Shown: positions 7,776 to 16,479 of the stretch, piece after piece
Layout: each line of letters starts with the position of its first letter
Position numbering within the stretch: the first letter of the stretch is position 1
Source of the DNA: Variovorax sp. MHTC-1
GTDB lineage: Bacteria > Pseudomonadota > Gammaproteobacteria > Burkholderiales > Burkholderiaceae_C
Length of the DNA stretch: 64,000 nt
Reading direction: 5' to 3'
NCBI RefSeq assembly: GCF_003984645.1
Contig: NZ_RWKI01000005.1
Span: 186,001-250,000, forward strand
Translations under genes and position numbers: made by a program
Notes under the pieces: generated by a model
What the model was told of the DNA's origin: nothing
The model's database searches: none
Seen by the model: the letters and a program-made list of their open reading frames with translations, nothing else

Positions 7776-10175
7776 ATGTCCAGATTTCAAGTGAAGAAGG
7801 TCGCCGTGCTCGGCGCCGGCGTGATGGGCGCGCAGATCGCGGCCCACCTCGTCAATGTGCGCGTGCCGGTGGTGCTGTTCGACCTGCCCGCAAAAGAGGG
7901 CTCGAAGAACGGCATCGTGAGCCGCGCCATCGACAACCTCAAGAAGCAGAAGCCTGCGCCGCTCGGCGACGCGGCCGACGCCGTGCTCATCGAGCAGGCC
8001 AACTACGAAGACGATCTGGCCAAGCTCGACGAGTGCGACCTGGTGATCGAAGCGATTGCCGAGCGCATGGACTGGAAGCTCGATCTGTACAGGAAGATCG
8101 CGCCGCATGTCGCGAAGCATGCCATCCTGGCCTCGAACACCTCTGGCCTGTCGATCACCAAGCTCAGCGAGGCGCTGCCCGAGGCGCTGAAGCCGCGCTT
8201 CTGCGGCATCCACTTCTTCAACCCGCCGCGCTACATGTTCCTGGTCGAGCTGATCGATACGCCGACTACCGAGCCCGAGGTGCTGGACCAGCTCGAAGCC
8301 TTCGTCACCAGCACGCTCGGCAAGGGCGTGGTGCGCGCGCACGACACGCCCAACTTCATCGCCAACCGCGTCGGCATCGCCGGCATGCTGGCGACCCTGA
8401 AGGAAGTCGAGAAGTTCGGCCTTACGCCCGATGTGGTGGACGACCTCACCGGCAAGAAGCTGGGCCGCGCAAGCTCGGGCACCTTCCGCACCGCGGATGT
8501 GGTGGGCCTGGACACCATGGCCCACGTGGTCAAGACGCTGCAGGACAACCTGAGCGCGGAAACCGATCCCTTCTACGCCAACTTCGCGACGCCGCCCGTG
8601 CTCGCCAAGCTGCTGGAGCTCGGCCACCTGGGCCAGAAGACCAAGGCCGGCTTCTACAAGAAGTCCGGCCGCGACATCTTGCGCTTCGATCTGGCCAAGA
8701 GCGAGTACGTGCCCTCGGGCGACAAGGCCGACGAGGTCTACGGCCGCATGCTCAAGAAGCCCGCGCCGGAGCGCCTGAAGCTGCTGCGCGAGAGCGAAGG
8801 CGCGCAGGGCCGCTTCCTCTGGGCCATCCTGCGCGACAGCTTCCACTACGCGGCCGTGCACCTCGAAACCATCGCCGAGAGCGCACGCGACGTCGACTTC
8901 GCGATGCGCTGGGGCTTCGGCATGAAGCAGGGCCCCTTCGAGCTCTGGCAGGAAGCCGGCTGGGCGCAGATCGCCAAGTGGATCCAGGAAGACATCGATG
9001 CCGGCGAAGCGCTCTCCACGGCGCCGCTGCCGACGTGGGTGTTCGAAGGCCCGGTTGCAGAAGCCGGCGGCGTGCACACGCCCGAGGGCTCGTGGAGCGC
9101 TTCGCAGAGCAAGTTCGTCCCGCCACGCCACCTGCCCGTGCATGAACGCCAGCTGTTCCCCGAGAGCGTGCTGGGCAGCCATGCGCCGGATGCGAACAAG
9201 GCCGGCACCACGATCCAGGACGAAGGCGACGTGCGCCTCTGGACGCTGGACGGCGAGGTGCTGATCGCGAGCATCCATTCGAAGATGCACGCCATCAGCC
9301 CCGACGTGGCCGATGCGCTGGCGGCCGGCGTCGATCTGGCCGAGCGCGAATACAAGGCGATGGTGATCTGGTCCCCCGACGAGATGTTTTCGGTCGGCGC
9401 CGATTTGCAGGCGATGCTGCCGGCCTTCGTGGTCGCCGGCATCGGTGCGGTCGAAGGTGCGGAAGAAGAGCTGCAGAACGTGATGCTCAAGATCCGCTAT
9501 GCCGGCGTGCCGGTGGTCTCTGCCGTGCGCGGCATGGCGCTGGGCGGCGGCTGCGAGCTGGCCATCCATTCGGCCAGGCGCGTCGCGGCGATGGAAAGCT
9601 ATATCGGCCTGGTCGAAGTCGGCGTCGGCCTAGTGCCCGGCGCCGGCGGCTTGACCTATATCGCGCGCCGGGCGGCCGAGAACGCCGAAGCCTCCACCGG
9701 CACCGACCTGCTGCCCTTCCTGACCGAAGGCTTCACCGCCGCGGCCATGGCCAAGGTCGGCACCAGCGCGCTGGAATCGAAGAAGCTGGGCTACCTGCTC
9801 GACAGCGACGTGATCGTGCCGAACAAGGACGAGCTGCTCTACGTCGCGCTGCAGCAGGCCAAGGCCATGGCCGACGCCGGCTGGCGAGCGCCGCTGCGTC
9901 GCCGGTTCAGAGTCGCTGGCCGCAGCGGCGCAGCGACGATCAAGGGGCAGCTGGTCAACATGCGAGACGGCGGCTTCATCAGCGAGCACGACTTCCACAT
10001 CGCCGGCCTGATCGCGGGCGTGGTGACGGGCGGCGACGTCGATGCCGGCAGCCTGGTCACGGAGGAATACCTGATGGCGCTGGAGCGCAAGGCCTTCTGT
10101 TCGCTGATCCTGCATCCGAAGACGCAGGAGCGGATCATGGGGATGTTGAGTACGGGCAAGCCGCTACGCAACTGA
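7776..10175 (+). CDS. 3-hydroxyacyl-CoA dehydrogenase/enoyl-CoA hydratase fusion
   Basis: A 799-residue bifunctional beta-oxidation enzyme. The N-terminal half is the NAD-dependent 3-hydroxyacyl-CoA dehydrogenase (GAGVMGAQIAAHLVN near 13, then HFFNPPRYMFLVELI near 148); the C-terminal half, from about 480, is an enoyl-CoA hydratase/crotonase fold (GMALGGGCELAIHSARR, then ESYIGLVEVGVGLVPGAGG with acidic catalytic residues). This order is the reverse of classical FadB. It lies between DUF2147 and a thiolase, separated from the thiolase by a DUF559 cassette. It would hydrate enoyl-CoA and oxidise the 3-hydroxyacyl-CoA with NAD+. Confidence 0.93.
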   Translation: MSRFQVKKVAVLGAGVMGAQIAAHLVNVRVPVVLFDLPAKEGSKNGIVSRAIDNLKKQKPAPLGDAADAVLIEQANYEDDLAKLDECDLVIEAIAERMDWKLDLYRKIAPHVAKHAILASNTSGLSITKLSEALPEALKPRFCGIHFFNPPRYMFLVELIDTPTTEPEVLDQLEAFVTSTLGKGVVRAHDTPNFIANRVGIAGMLATLKEVEKFGLTPDVVDDLTGKKLGRASSGTFRTADVVGLDTMAHVVKTLQDNLSAETDPFYANFATPPVLAKLLELGHLGQKTKAGFYKKSGRDILRFDLAKSEYVPSGDKADEVYGRMLKKPAPERLKLLRESEGAQGRFLWAILRDSFHYAAVHLETIAESARDVDFAMRWGFGMKQGPFELWQEAGWAQIAKWIQEDIDAGEALSTAPLPTWVFEGPVAEAGGVHTPEGSWSASQSKFVPPRHLPVHERQLFPESVLGSHAPDANKAGTTIQDEGDVRLWTLDGEVLIASIHSKMHAISPDVADALAAGVDLAEREYKAMVIWSPDEMFSVGADLQAMLPAFVVAGIGAVEGAEEELQNVMLKIRYAGVPVVSAVRGMALGGGCELAIHSARRVAAMESYIGLVEVGVGLVPGAGGLTYIARRAAENAEASTGTDLLPFLTEGFTAAAMAKVGTSALESKKLGYLLDSDVIVPNKDELLYVALQQAKAMADAGWRAPLRRRFRVAGRSGAATIKGQLVNMRDGGFISEHDFHIAGLIAGVVTGGDVDAGSLVTEEYLMALERKAFCSLILHPKTQERIMGMLSTGKPLRN

Positions 10176-10188
10176 CGCACTGCCTTCC

Positions 10189-10223
10189 TCCTTCCCCCTC
10201 CGGGGGAAGGCCGGGATGGGGGC
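10189..10223. repeat. left 35-bp inverted repeat of DUF559 cassette
   Basis: This 35-bp segment matches the reverse complement of 10588-10622 at 33 of 35 positions. It contains an internal hairpin (CCTTCCCC paired with GGGGAAGG). Similarity stops abruptly at both ends. It starts 13 bp after the stop of the dehydrogenase/hydratase gene. Confidence 0.85.
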
Positions 10224-10230
10224 ACGCACC

Positions 10231-10626
10231 ATGCGAAACCAGTCCACAACCACAGCGCAGAAGAACGCCCGCACCCTGCGGCGCGAAATGACCGATTCCG
10301 AGCGCAAGCTCTGGTCCGGCCTGCGCATGGAACAGCTGGGCGTGAAGTTCCGTCGTCAACATCCTTTGGGCCACTACATCGCGGACTTCGCCTGCCTCGA
10401 ACCGAAACTGATCGTCGAGCTCGATGGATCGCAGCATCTCGCGCAGGAAGACTACGACGCGCGGCGCGACGCCTTCTTTCGCAACCAGGGCTTCGACGTG
10501 ATGCGCTTCGCGTCGAACGCTCCGTTCATTCAATTCGATGGGGTGCTGCAGGCAATTGCGAACCGGCTGCACGAGCTAACGCTGGCTGCCCCCATCCCTG
10601 CCTTCCCCCAGAGGGGGAAGGAGTAA
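10231..10626 (+). CDS. DUF559 (Vsr-like endonuclease fold) protein
   Basis: A 131-residue DUF559 protein, a family with the very-short-patch-repair-like PD-(D/E)XK nuclease fold. Visible features are LRREMTDSERKLWSGLR near the start, KFRRQHPLGHYIADFAC, LIVELDGSQH with acidic metal-binding residues, and FFRNQGFDVMRF. An in-frame ATG at 10216 lies inside the left repeat; 10231 is the likelier start. The last residues (APIPAFPQRGKE) are encoded by the right inverted repeat. The gene sits between two beta-oxidation genes with which it has no obvious link, so it looks inserted. Its cellular role is unknown. Confidence 0.85.
   Translation: MRNQSTTTAQKNARTLRREMTDSERKLWSGLRMEQLGVKFRRQHPLGHYIADFACLEPKLIVELDGSQHLAQEDYDARRDAFFRNQGFDVMRFASNAPFIQFDGVLQAIANRLHELTLAAPIPAFPQRGKE
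10588..10622. repeat. right 35-bp inverted repeat of DUF559 cassette
   Basis: Mirror copy of 10189-10223 (33 of 35 identical as reverse complement). It forms the 3' end of the DUF559 reading frame, the stop codon following at 10624-10626. The ribosome site of the thiolase (AGAAGGAG) begins 10 bp further on. Confidence 0.85.
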
Positions 10627-10647
10627 TACCCAGAAGGAGCATCCTCC

Positions 10648-11844
10648 ATGAAGCAAATCCAAGACGCCTACATCGTCTCCGCCACCCGCACCCCCATCGG
10701 CCGCTCGCACCGCGGCTTCTTCCGCAATACGCGCCCCGACGACCTGCTCGCGACCACGCTGAAGGCGGCGCTCGCGGCGGTGCCGGGGCTCGATCCGAAG
10801 GCGATCGAGGACATCATCTGCGGCTGCGCGATACCCGAGGCGCAGCAGGGCCTCAACGTCGCGCGCATCGGCGCCGTGCTCGCTGGCCTGCCGACCAGCA
10901 TCGGCGGCATCACGGTCAACCGCTTCTGCGCATCCGGCCTGTCGGCGGTGCAGATGGCGGCCGACCGCATCCGCGTCGGCGAGGCCGAGGTGATGATCGC
11001 GGCCGGCGTCGAGAGCATGAGCATGGTGCCGATGATGGGCAATTCGCCTTCGCTGTCGCCATCGATTTTCGAGCGCGACGGCGATGTCGGCATCGCCTAC
11101 GGCATGGGCCTGACGGCCGAGAAGGTGGCGCAGCAGTGGAAGGTGAGCCGCGAGGCGCAGGATGCCTTCGCGCTGCAGTCGCACCAGCGCGCCCTCGCCG
11201 CGCAGCAGGCCGGCGAGTTCGCGAGCGAGATCACGCCCATCGAGGTGACGGACCGCGCGCCGAACCTCGAGACCGGCGAGGCGATTGCCAAGACCCGCAC
11301 CGTGAACCTCGACGAAGGCGCGCGCCCGGACACCAGCCTCGAAGGCCTGGCGAAGCTGCGCACGGTGTTCGCCGCGCGCGGCTCGGTCACCGCGGGCAAC
11401 AGCTCGCAGACCTCCGACGGCGCGGGCGCGCTGATCCTCGCGAGCGAGAAGGCCTGCAAGCAGTTCGATCTGAAGCCGCTCGCGCGCTTCGTGAGCTTCG
11501 CGAGCAAGGGCGTGCCGCCGCACATCATGGGCATCGGCCCGATCGAGGCGATTCCGGCGGCGCTGCGCTACGCGGGGCTCACGCAGGATGCGATCGACTG
11601 GATCGAGCTCAACGAAGCTTTCGCCGCGCAGTCGCTGGCGGTGATCAACACGCTGGGACTCGATCCGGCCAAGGTCAACCCGATGGGCGGCGCGATCGCG
11701 CTGGGCCATCCTCTGGGCGCGACCGGTGCCATCCGCTCGGCGACCGTGATCCATGCGCTGCAGCGCAAGAAGCTCAAGTACGGCATGGTCACGATGTGCG
11801 TGGGCATGGGGCAGGGCGCCGCCGGCATCTTCGAGCGGGTCTGA
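10648..11844 (+). CDS. acetyl-CoA C-acyltransferase (thiolase)
   Basis: A 398-residue type II thiolase that would cleave 3-ketoacyl-CoA with CoA. The acylated cysteine lies in [17 protein letters not shown] near residue 94; the C-terminal GGAIALGHPLGATGAI and MCVGMGQGAAGIFE carry the catalytic His and Cys. The start has a strong upstream AGAAGGAG. It completes the beta-oxidation set formed with the acyl-CoA dehydrogenase and the dehydrogenase/hydratase fusion upstream, although the DUF559 cassette lies in between. Confidence 0.94.
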   Translation: MKQIQDAYIVSATRTPIGRSHRGFFRNTRPDDLLATTLKAALAAVPGLDPKAIEDIICGCAIPEAQQGLNVARIGAVLAGLPTSIGGITVNRFCASGLSAVQMAADRIRVGEAEVMIAAGVESMSMVPMMGNSPSLSPSIFERDGDVGIAYGMGLTAEKVAQQWKVSREAQDAFALQSHQRALAAQQAGEFASEITPIEVTDRAPNLETGEAIAKTRTVNLDEGARPDTSLEGLAKLRTVFAARGSVTAGNSSQTSDGAGALILASEKACKQFDLKPLARFVSFASKGVPPHIMGIGPIEAIPAALRYAGLTQDAIDWIELNEAFAAQSLAVINTLGLDPAKVNPMGGAIALGHPLGATGAIRSATVIHALQRKKLKYGMVTMCVGMGQGAAGIFERV

Positions 11845-11887
11845 CGTTCGAGCAGTGCTTGCTCGAAAAGAAAAAAAGGAGACAAGC

Positions 11888-12793
11888 GTGAGACAAGAGA
11901 CATTGCAGCTCGCCGACGGCACGCAGCTCGCGCTGCGCATCTACGAGCCCATCGGCCCGCAGCGCGCCAGCGTCGTGATCGGCGGCGCGATGGGCGTGCG
12001 CCAGGCCTTCTACGAGCCCTTCGCGCGCTGGCTGACGCGGGAGGGCATCTGCGTCTGGACCTTCGACTACCGCGGCTCGGGCGATTCGCGGCCGGCAACG
12101 GCCGGCGCTTCGCTGCGCGGTTTCGAGGCCGATCTGTTCGACTGGGCGCGCGACTACGAAGCCGTGATCGACGCCGCCAAGGCCGCGCGCTCCGACCGGC
12201 CCCTCTACCTGCTGGGCCACAGCCTGGGCGCGCAGCTGCCGGGCTTTCTCGAACGGCCGCAGCAGGTCGACGGCCTCATCGGCATCGCGGCGGGCAGCGG
12301 CTACTGGCGCGAGAACGCGCCGCGCCTCAAGCGCAGCATCCTCTACTTCTGGTTCTTCCTGGTGCCGCTGGCCACGCGGCTCTGGGGCTACTTTCCGGGG
12401 CGCAAGTTCAGGAAGGTGGGCGACCTGCCGCGCGGCGTGATCCTGCAGTGGCGGCGCTGGTGCCTGAACCCGCGCTACAGCATGGGCGCAGAGGGCGATG
12501 CGGCGGTGCGCAGCTACGGGCGCGTGCGTTTCCCGGTGTTGGCCCTGTCGATGACCGACGACGAGCTCATGACGCTCGAGGGCACGCAAAGCTTGCTGAG
12601 TTTCTACGCCGGCGCTCCGCGTGCGATGCAGCGCATCTCGCCGGCGGACGTGCAGGCCCGGCGCATCGGTCATTTCGGCTTCTTCCGCGAGCAGTTCAGC
12701 CCGAGCCTGTGGCCGCGCCTGGCCGACAGCCTGCACCGGCTCGCGGCGCTGACCTCTGCGGCGCCGGCGGGCGTCCCGCACACGACTGCATGA
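11888..12793 (+). CDS. alpha/beta hydrolase
   Basis: A 301-residue alpha/beta hydrolase read from a GTG at 11888, preceded by AAAGGAGAC. Motifs are TFDYRGSGDSRP near 56 and the nucleophile elbow GHSLGAQLPG near 106. A late HFGFFREQF segment near 258 probably holds the catalytic His. A hydrophobic stretch near 144 (SILYFWFFLVPL) may be a lid or membrane contact. It follows the thiolase by 43 bp and precedes a thioesterase. Ester or thioester hydrolysis is inferred from family; substrate unknown. Confidence 0.85.
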   Translation: MRQETLQLADGTQLALRIYEPIGPQRASVVIGGAMGVRQAFYEPFARWLTREGICVWTFDYRGSGDSRPATAGASLRGFEADLFDWARDYEAVIDAAKAARSDRPLYLLGHSLGAQLPGFLERPQQVDGLIGIAAGSGYWRENAPRLKRSILYFWFFLVPLATRLWGYFPGRKFRKVGDLPRGVILQWRRWCLNPRYSMGAEGDAAVRSYGRVRFPVLALSMTDDELMTLEGTQSLLSFYAGAPRAMQRISPADVQARRIGHFGFFREQFSPSLWPRLADSLHRLAALTSAAPAGVPHTTA

Positions 12794-12821
12794 TCCGACG
12801 TCACGGAGGCACACTGCCATC

Positions 12822-13652
12822 ATGAGCACACATCCTCTGGATAAGGCCCTCGCGCTCGCGCACAGCGACATCCGCGCCGGGCTTTTCACCGGCGCCACGA
12901 GCCCGGACTACTGGAACATGGTCGGGCCCTTCGGCGGCACGACCGCTGCGGTGATGCTGCAGTCGGTGCTGAAGCATCCGGAGCTGCTCGGCGCCCCGGT
13001 GGCGCTGACGGTGAACTACGCCGCGGCGCTGGAAGCAGGCGCCTTCGAGGTGCTGGCCATACCGGTGCGCACCAACCGCTCGACGCAGCACTGGACCATC
13101 CAGATGTCGCAAGCCGGCGCCGGCGGCCAGCCGCATATCACGACCACCGCGACCGCGGTCACGGCGCTGCGCCGCGAGACCTGGGGCGCCAACGACCTGC
13201 CGATGCCGCAGGTGCCGTCGCCCGAAGAGGTCGAGCGCGTGAGCATCGGCCCGGCGCGCGTGGCTTGGATCTCGCAGTACGAGATGCGTCCGATCAGCGG
13301 TGCGATCCCCACCAAGTGGGACGGCAGCGGCGATCACAGCGAAACGCGCATGTGGCTGAGGGATGCGCAGCCGCGTGCCCTCGACTTCGCCTCGCTCGCC
13401 GCCTTGAGCGACACCTTCTATCCGCGCGTCTGGCTGCGTCGCGCCAAGCCGGTGCCGATCGGCACGGTGTCGATCACGACCTACTTCCATGCCGACGCGG
13501 CACACCTGGCCGAGATCGGCTACGGCTACCTGCTGGGCCGCGCGACCGGTCAGCAGTTCCAGAACGGCTACTTCGACCAGTCGGCGCAGCTGTGGAGCGA
13601 GGCGGGCGCGTTGCTGGCGACCAGCAACCAGATCGTCTACTTCAAGGAGTGA
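12822..13652 (+). CDS. TesB-like double-hotdog acyl-CoA thioesterase
   Basis: A 276-residue protein with two hotdog repeats. The first begins near FTGATSPDYWNMVGPFGGTTAAVML and the second near ALDFASLAALSDTFYPR, as in the TesB/acyl-CoA thioesterase II-like group. It would release free acid from acyl-CoA or act as a hydratase-like paralogue. It lies 28 bp after the alpha/beta hydrolase and 4 bp before an SDR gene in the same orientation, so it belongs to the acyl-CoA cluster. Confidence 0.87.
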   Translation: MSTHPLDKALALAHSDIRAGLFTGATSPDYWNMVGPFGGTTAAVMLQSVLKHPELLGAPVALTVNYAAALEAGAFEVLAIPVRTNRSTQHWTIQMSQAGAGGQPHITTTATAVTALRRETWGANDLPMPQVPSPEEVERVSIGPARVAWISQYEMRPISGAIPTKWDGSGDHSETRMWLRDAQPRALDFASLAALSDTFYPRVWLRRAKPVPIGTVSITTYFHADAAHLAEIGYGYLLGRATGQQFQNGYFDQSAQLWSEAGALLATSNQIVYFKE

Positions 13653-13656
13653 TTCG

Positions 13657-14385
13657 ATGTCTTCTAGAAAAGCCGCCTTGATCGTCGGCGCCGGCGATGC
13701 CACCGGCGGCGCCATCGCGCGCCGCTTCGCGCGCGAGGGCTACGCGGCCTGCGTCACGCGCCGCAGCCTCGACAAGCTGCAGCCGCTGGTCGCGCAGATC
13801 GAAGCCGAAGGCGGCACCGCGCATGCCTTCGCCAGCGACGCGCGCAAGGAAGAGGAAGTGGTCGCGCTCGTCGAGCGGATCGAATCGACCATCGGGCTGA
13901 TCGAGGTGCTGGTGTTCAATATTGGCGCCAACGTGCCCGAGAGCATCCTCGACGAGACCGCACGCAAGTACTTCAAGGTCTGGGAGATGGCCTGCTTCTC
14001 GGGCTTCCTGAACGGGCGCGAAGTCGCCAAGCGCATGGTGGCGCGCGAGCGCGGCACCATCCTCTTCACCGGCGCGACGGCCTCGCTGCGCGGCAGCGCG
14101 AACTTCGGTGCCTTCTCGGGCGCCAAGATGGCGCTGCGCGCGCTGGCCCAGAGCATGGCGCGCGAGCTCGGGCCGCGTGGCATCCACGTGGCGCACACGG
14201 TGATCGACGGCGCCATCGACACCGAATTCATCCGCAGCAATTTCCCCGAGCGCTATGCGCTGAAGGCGGAGGACGGCATCCTCAACCCCGAGCACATCGC
14301 CGACGCCTACTGGATGCTGCACGCGCAGCCGCGCGACGCCTGGACGCACGAGCTCGACCTGCGCCCGTGGTCCGAGAAGTTCTGA
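13657..14385 (+). CDS. SDR-family protein lacking the usual catalytic Tyr
   Basis: A 242-residue short-chain dehydrogenase/reductase fold. The Rossmann start is LIVGAGDATGGAIARRFARE. Asn is present in FNIGAN near 88. At the usual YxxxK site the sequence is FSGAK, so F153 replaces Tyr while K157 is kept, and the usual Ser position falls in GATAS. The protein may use a different mechanism, or only bind cofactor. It is packed between a thioesterase and an isomerase gene. Confidence 0.85.
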   Translation: MSSRKAALIVGAGDATGGAIARRFAREGYAACVTRRSLDKLQPLVAQIEAEGGTAHAFASDARKEEEVVALVERIESTIGLIEVLVFNIGANVPESILDETARKYFKVWEMACFSGFLNGREVAKRMVARERGTILFTGATASLRGSANFGAFSGAKMALRALAQSMARELGPRGIHVAHTVIDGAIDTEFIRSNFPERYALKAEDGILNPEHIADAYWMLHAQPRDAWTHELDLRPWSEKF

Positions 14386-14395
14386 GGAGACCGGC

Positions 14396-14995
14396 ATGAC
14401 GACAACGCGATCGGTCGAGTTCTATTTCGACTTCGGCAGCCCCGCCTCCTACCTGGCCGCCACCCAGCTGCCGCACCTGTGCGCCGACACCGGCGCCGAG
14501 CTGGTGTGGAAGCCGATGCTGCTGGGCGGCGTGTTCCAGGCCACAGGCAACCAGTCGCCGGCCGCCATTCCGGCCAAGGGCCCTTACGTGTTCGAGGACC
14601 TGGCGCGTTTCGCACGTCGCTATGGCGTGCCCTTGCAGCGGAATCCGAATTTCCCGATCAACACGCTGCTGCTGATGCGTGGCGCCACCGGCATGCAGAT
14701 GCGCGAGCCGGAGCGCTTTCGCGCCTACGTCGATGCCGTGTACCACGCGATGTGGGTCGAGCCGCGCAACCTCAACGACCCGGCCACGTTGGCGGCAGCC
14801 CTGGCCGAGGCCGGCTTCGACCCGGCATCGATGATCGCGCTGGCCAACGCGCAGGAGGTCAAGGATCGCCTCAAGGCCACGACGCAGGAGGCGGTCGCGC
14901 GCGGCGTCTTCGGCGCGCCCACCATGTTCGTCGGCGACCAGATGTACTGGGGCCAGGACCGGCTCGATTTCGTGCGCGAGGCACTCGGCGCCTGA
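14396..14995 (+). CDS. 2-hydroxychromene-2-carboxylate isomerase family protein
   Basis: A 199-residue DsbA-like/GST-kappa-like protein. The N-terminal EFYFDFGSPASYLA holds the Ser that replaces thioredoxin-type Cys in this family, and GVFGAPTMFVGDQMYWGQDR near the C-terminus is the matching cis-Pro loop. Family members isomerise hydroxychromene carboxylates with glutathione in naphthalene breakdown, but many homologues sit in unrelated acyl-CoA clusters. No other aromatic pathway gene is near, so the true substrate is open. Confidence 0.88.
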   Translation: MTTTRSVEFYFDFGSPASYLAATQLPHLCADTGAELVWKPMLLGGVFQATGNQSPAAIPAKGPYVFEDLARFARRYGVPLQRNPNFPINTLLLMRGATGMQMREPERFRAYVDAVYHAMWVEPRNLNDPATLAAALAEAGFDPASMIALANAQEVKDRLKATTQEAVARGVFGAPTMFVGDQMYWGQDRLDFVREALGA

Positions 14996-15033
14996 TCGCC
15001 CGATACTTTCATTTCTTTGAGCAAGGAACTCCC

Positions 15034-15798
15034 ATGAGCGACATCCTCGTCCACACCGAAGCCGGTGTGATGACCCTCACCTTCAACCGCCTCGACAAGA
15101 AGAATTCCATCACGCGCGCGATGTATGCCGAGCTCGCCGATGCGCTGGCCAAGGCCGCCGAAGACGGTGCGCTGCGCGCCGTGCTGATCCAGGGCGACGC
15201 CACCATCTTCAGCGCCGGCAACGACATCGGCGACTTCCTGGAAGCGCCGCCCTCGACGCCCGAGTCGCCGGTGTTCCGCTTCCTGCATGGCATCGCGACC
15301 TTCCCGAAACCGCTCGTGGCCGCGGTCTGCGGCCCGGCCGTGGGCATCGGCACCACGATGCTGTTCCATTGCGACCTGGTCTACGCGGGCGACAACGCGG
15401 CCTTCTCGATGCCATTCGTCAACCTGGGCCTGTGTCCCGAGGCGGCCTCCAGCCTGCTGGTGCCGCAGATGCTGGGCTACCACCGCGCAGCCGAGGCGCT
15501 GCTGCTGGGCGAACCTTTCATGGCCGAGGCGGCGCTCGAAGTCGGGCTGGTCAACCGCGTTGTGCCGCCCACCGAGGCCAACGCCATCGCCCAGGCGCAG
15601 GCGCGCAAGCTGGCGGCCAAGCCGCTCACGGCCCTGATCGAAACCAAGCGCCTGATGAAGAAGTCGCAGCAGCCGGCGGTGCTCGAACGCATGGGCGAAG
15701 AGGGCCAGAGCTTCGGCCGCATGCTGCGCGAGCCGGCGGCGCGCGAGGCCTTCACGGCATTCATGGAAAAGCGGCGGCCGGATTTCTCGAAGGTTTGA
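15034..15798 (+). CDS. enoyl-CoA hydratase/isomerase
   Basis: A 254-residue crotonase-fold protein. The oxyanion-hole segment is IFSAGNDIGDFLE near 67, and the second is VCGPAVGIGTTMLFHCDLVYA near 106. The region FVNLGLCPEAASSLLVPQ near 128 has E at one of the two catalytic positions, so it may be an isomerase rather than a true hydratase. The start at 15034 follows GCAAGGAAC. It is the last gene of the run that began at the TetR gene; a short gap and an unrelated ORF6N gene follow. Confidence 0.9.
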   Translation: MSDILVHTEAGVMTLTFNRLDKKNSITRAMYAELADALAKAAEDGALRAVLIQGDATIFSAGNDIGDFLEAPPSTPESPVFRFLHGIATFPKPLVAAVCGPAVGIGTTMLFHCDLVYAGDNAAFSMPFVNLGLCPEAASSLLVPQMLGYHRAAEALLLGEPFMAEAALEVGLVNRVVPPTEANAIAQAQARKLAAKPLTALIETKRLMKKSQQPAVLERMGEEGQSFGRMLREPAAREAFTAFMEKRRPDFSKV

Positions 15799-15861
15799 GG
15801 TCGATAGGGTTCGTGCGTCCCAGCCTTATAGTGAAGGCAAAGCAATAAGAGGGAGCGCACC

Positions 15862-16469
15862 ATGGACGTCGACAGTCCGGCCTTGTTGCCGTGCATAGAG
15901 GGCCGCATTCTCGCAATGCGCGGCCAGAAGGTCATCATCGATGCGGATCTGGCTGCGCTGTACGGCGTAACGACCAAGGCATTGAATCAGGCGATTAAGC
16001 GCAATTTGGAGCGCTTTCCTGCCGACTTCATGTTCGCGCTCACGCCGGGCGAGAAGGCCGAGGTGGTCACAAACTGTGACCACCTTCGAAACCTGAAATA
16101 CTCACGAACGCTGCCGTTCGCTTTCACGGAGTACGGCGCCATCCAGGCCGCCAACGTACTCGGTTCAGCCCAAGCGTCGAGATGGGCGTCTACGTGGTGC
16201 GCACCTTCATACGCTTGCGTGAACTGGCCGTCACTCACCAAGACCTGGCCAAGCGACTTGTTGAGCTGGAGGAGAAGACGGAGTCGCTTGCGATGCAGCT
16301 CGACACTTTCAGCCGAAACACGCGCAATCAACTCCGGCAGGTCTTCGATGCTCTGCGCGAGCTGATGGTGCCGCCCGATCCGCCAAGGCGACCGATTGGA
16401 TTCGTGCCTCCCAGTGACGGCAACGGGAGCAAAGAGAGGAAGAGCGGGCGAGGCCGAAAGGCGGACTAG
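15862..16469 (+). pseudogene. ORF6N-domain protein, frameshifted
   Basis: The first frame (from ATG 15862) gives an ORF6N domain: GRILAMRGQKVIIDADLAAL, then YGVTTKALNQAIKRN, ERFPADFMFAL and AFTEYGAIQAANVL. The expected continuation (EMGVYVVRTFIRLRELAVTH and a coiled-coil tail) is present but one base out of phase from about 16177, running to 16469. Restoring one base between 16176 and 16177 would rejoin them, giving a protein of about 200 residues. ORF6N proteins are phage- and antirepressor-related DNA-binding proteins. Either the gene is broken or there is a sequence error. Confidence 0.82.
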
Positions 16470-16479
16470 TGCGGCTCGC

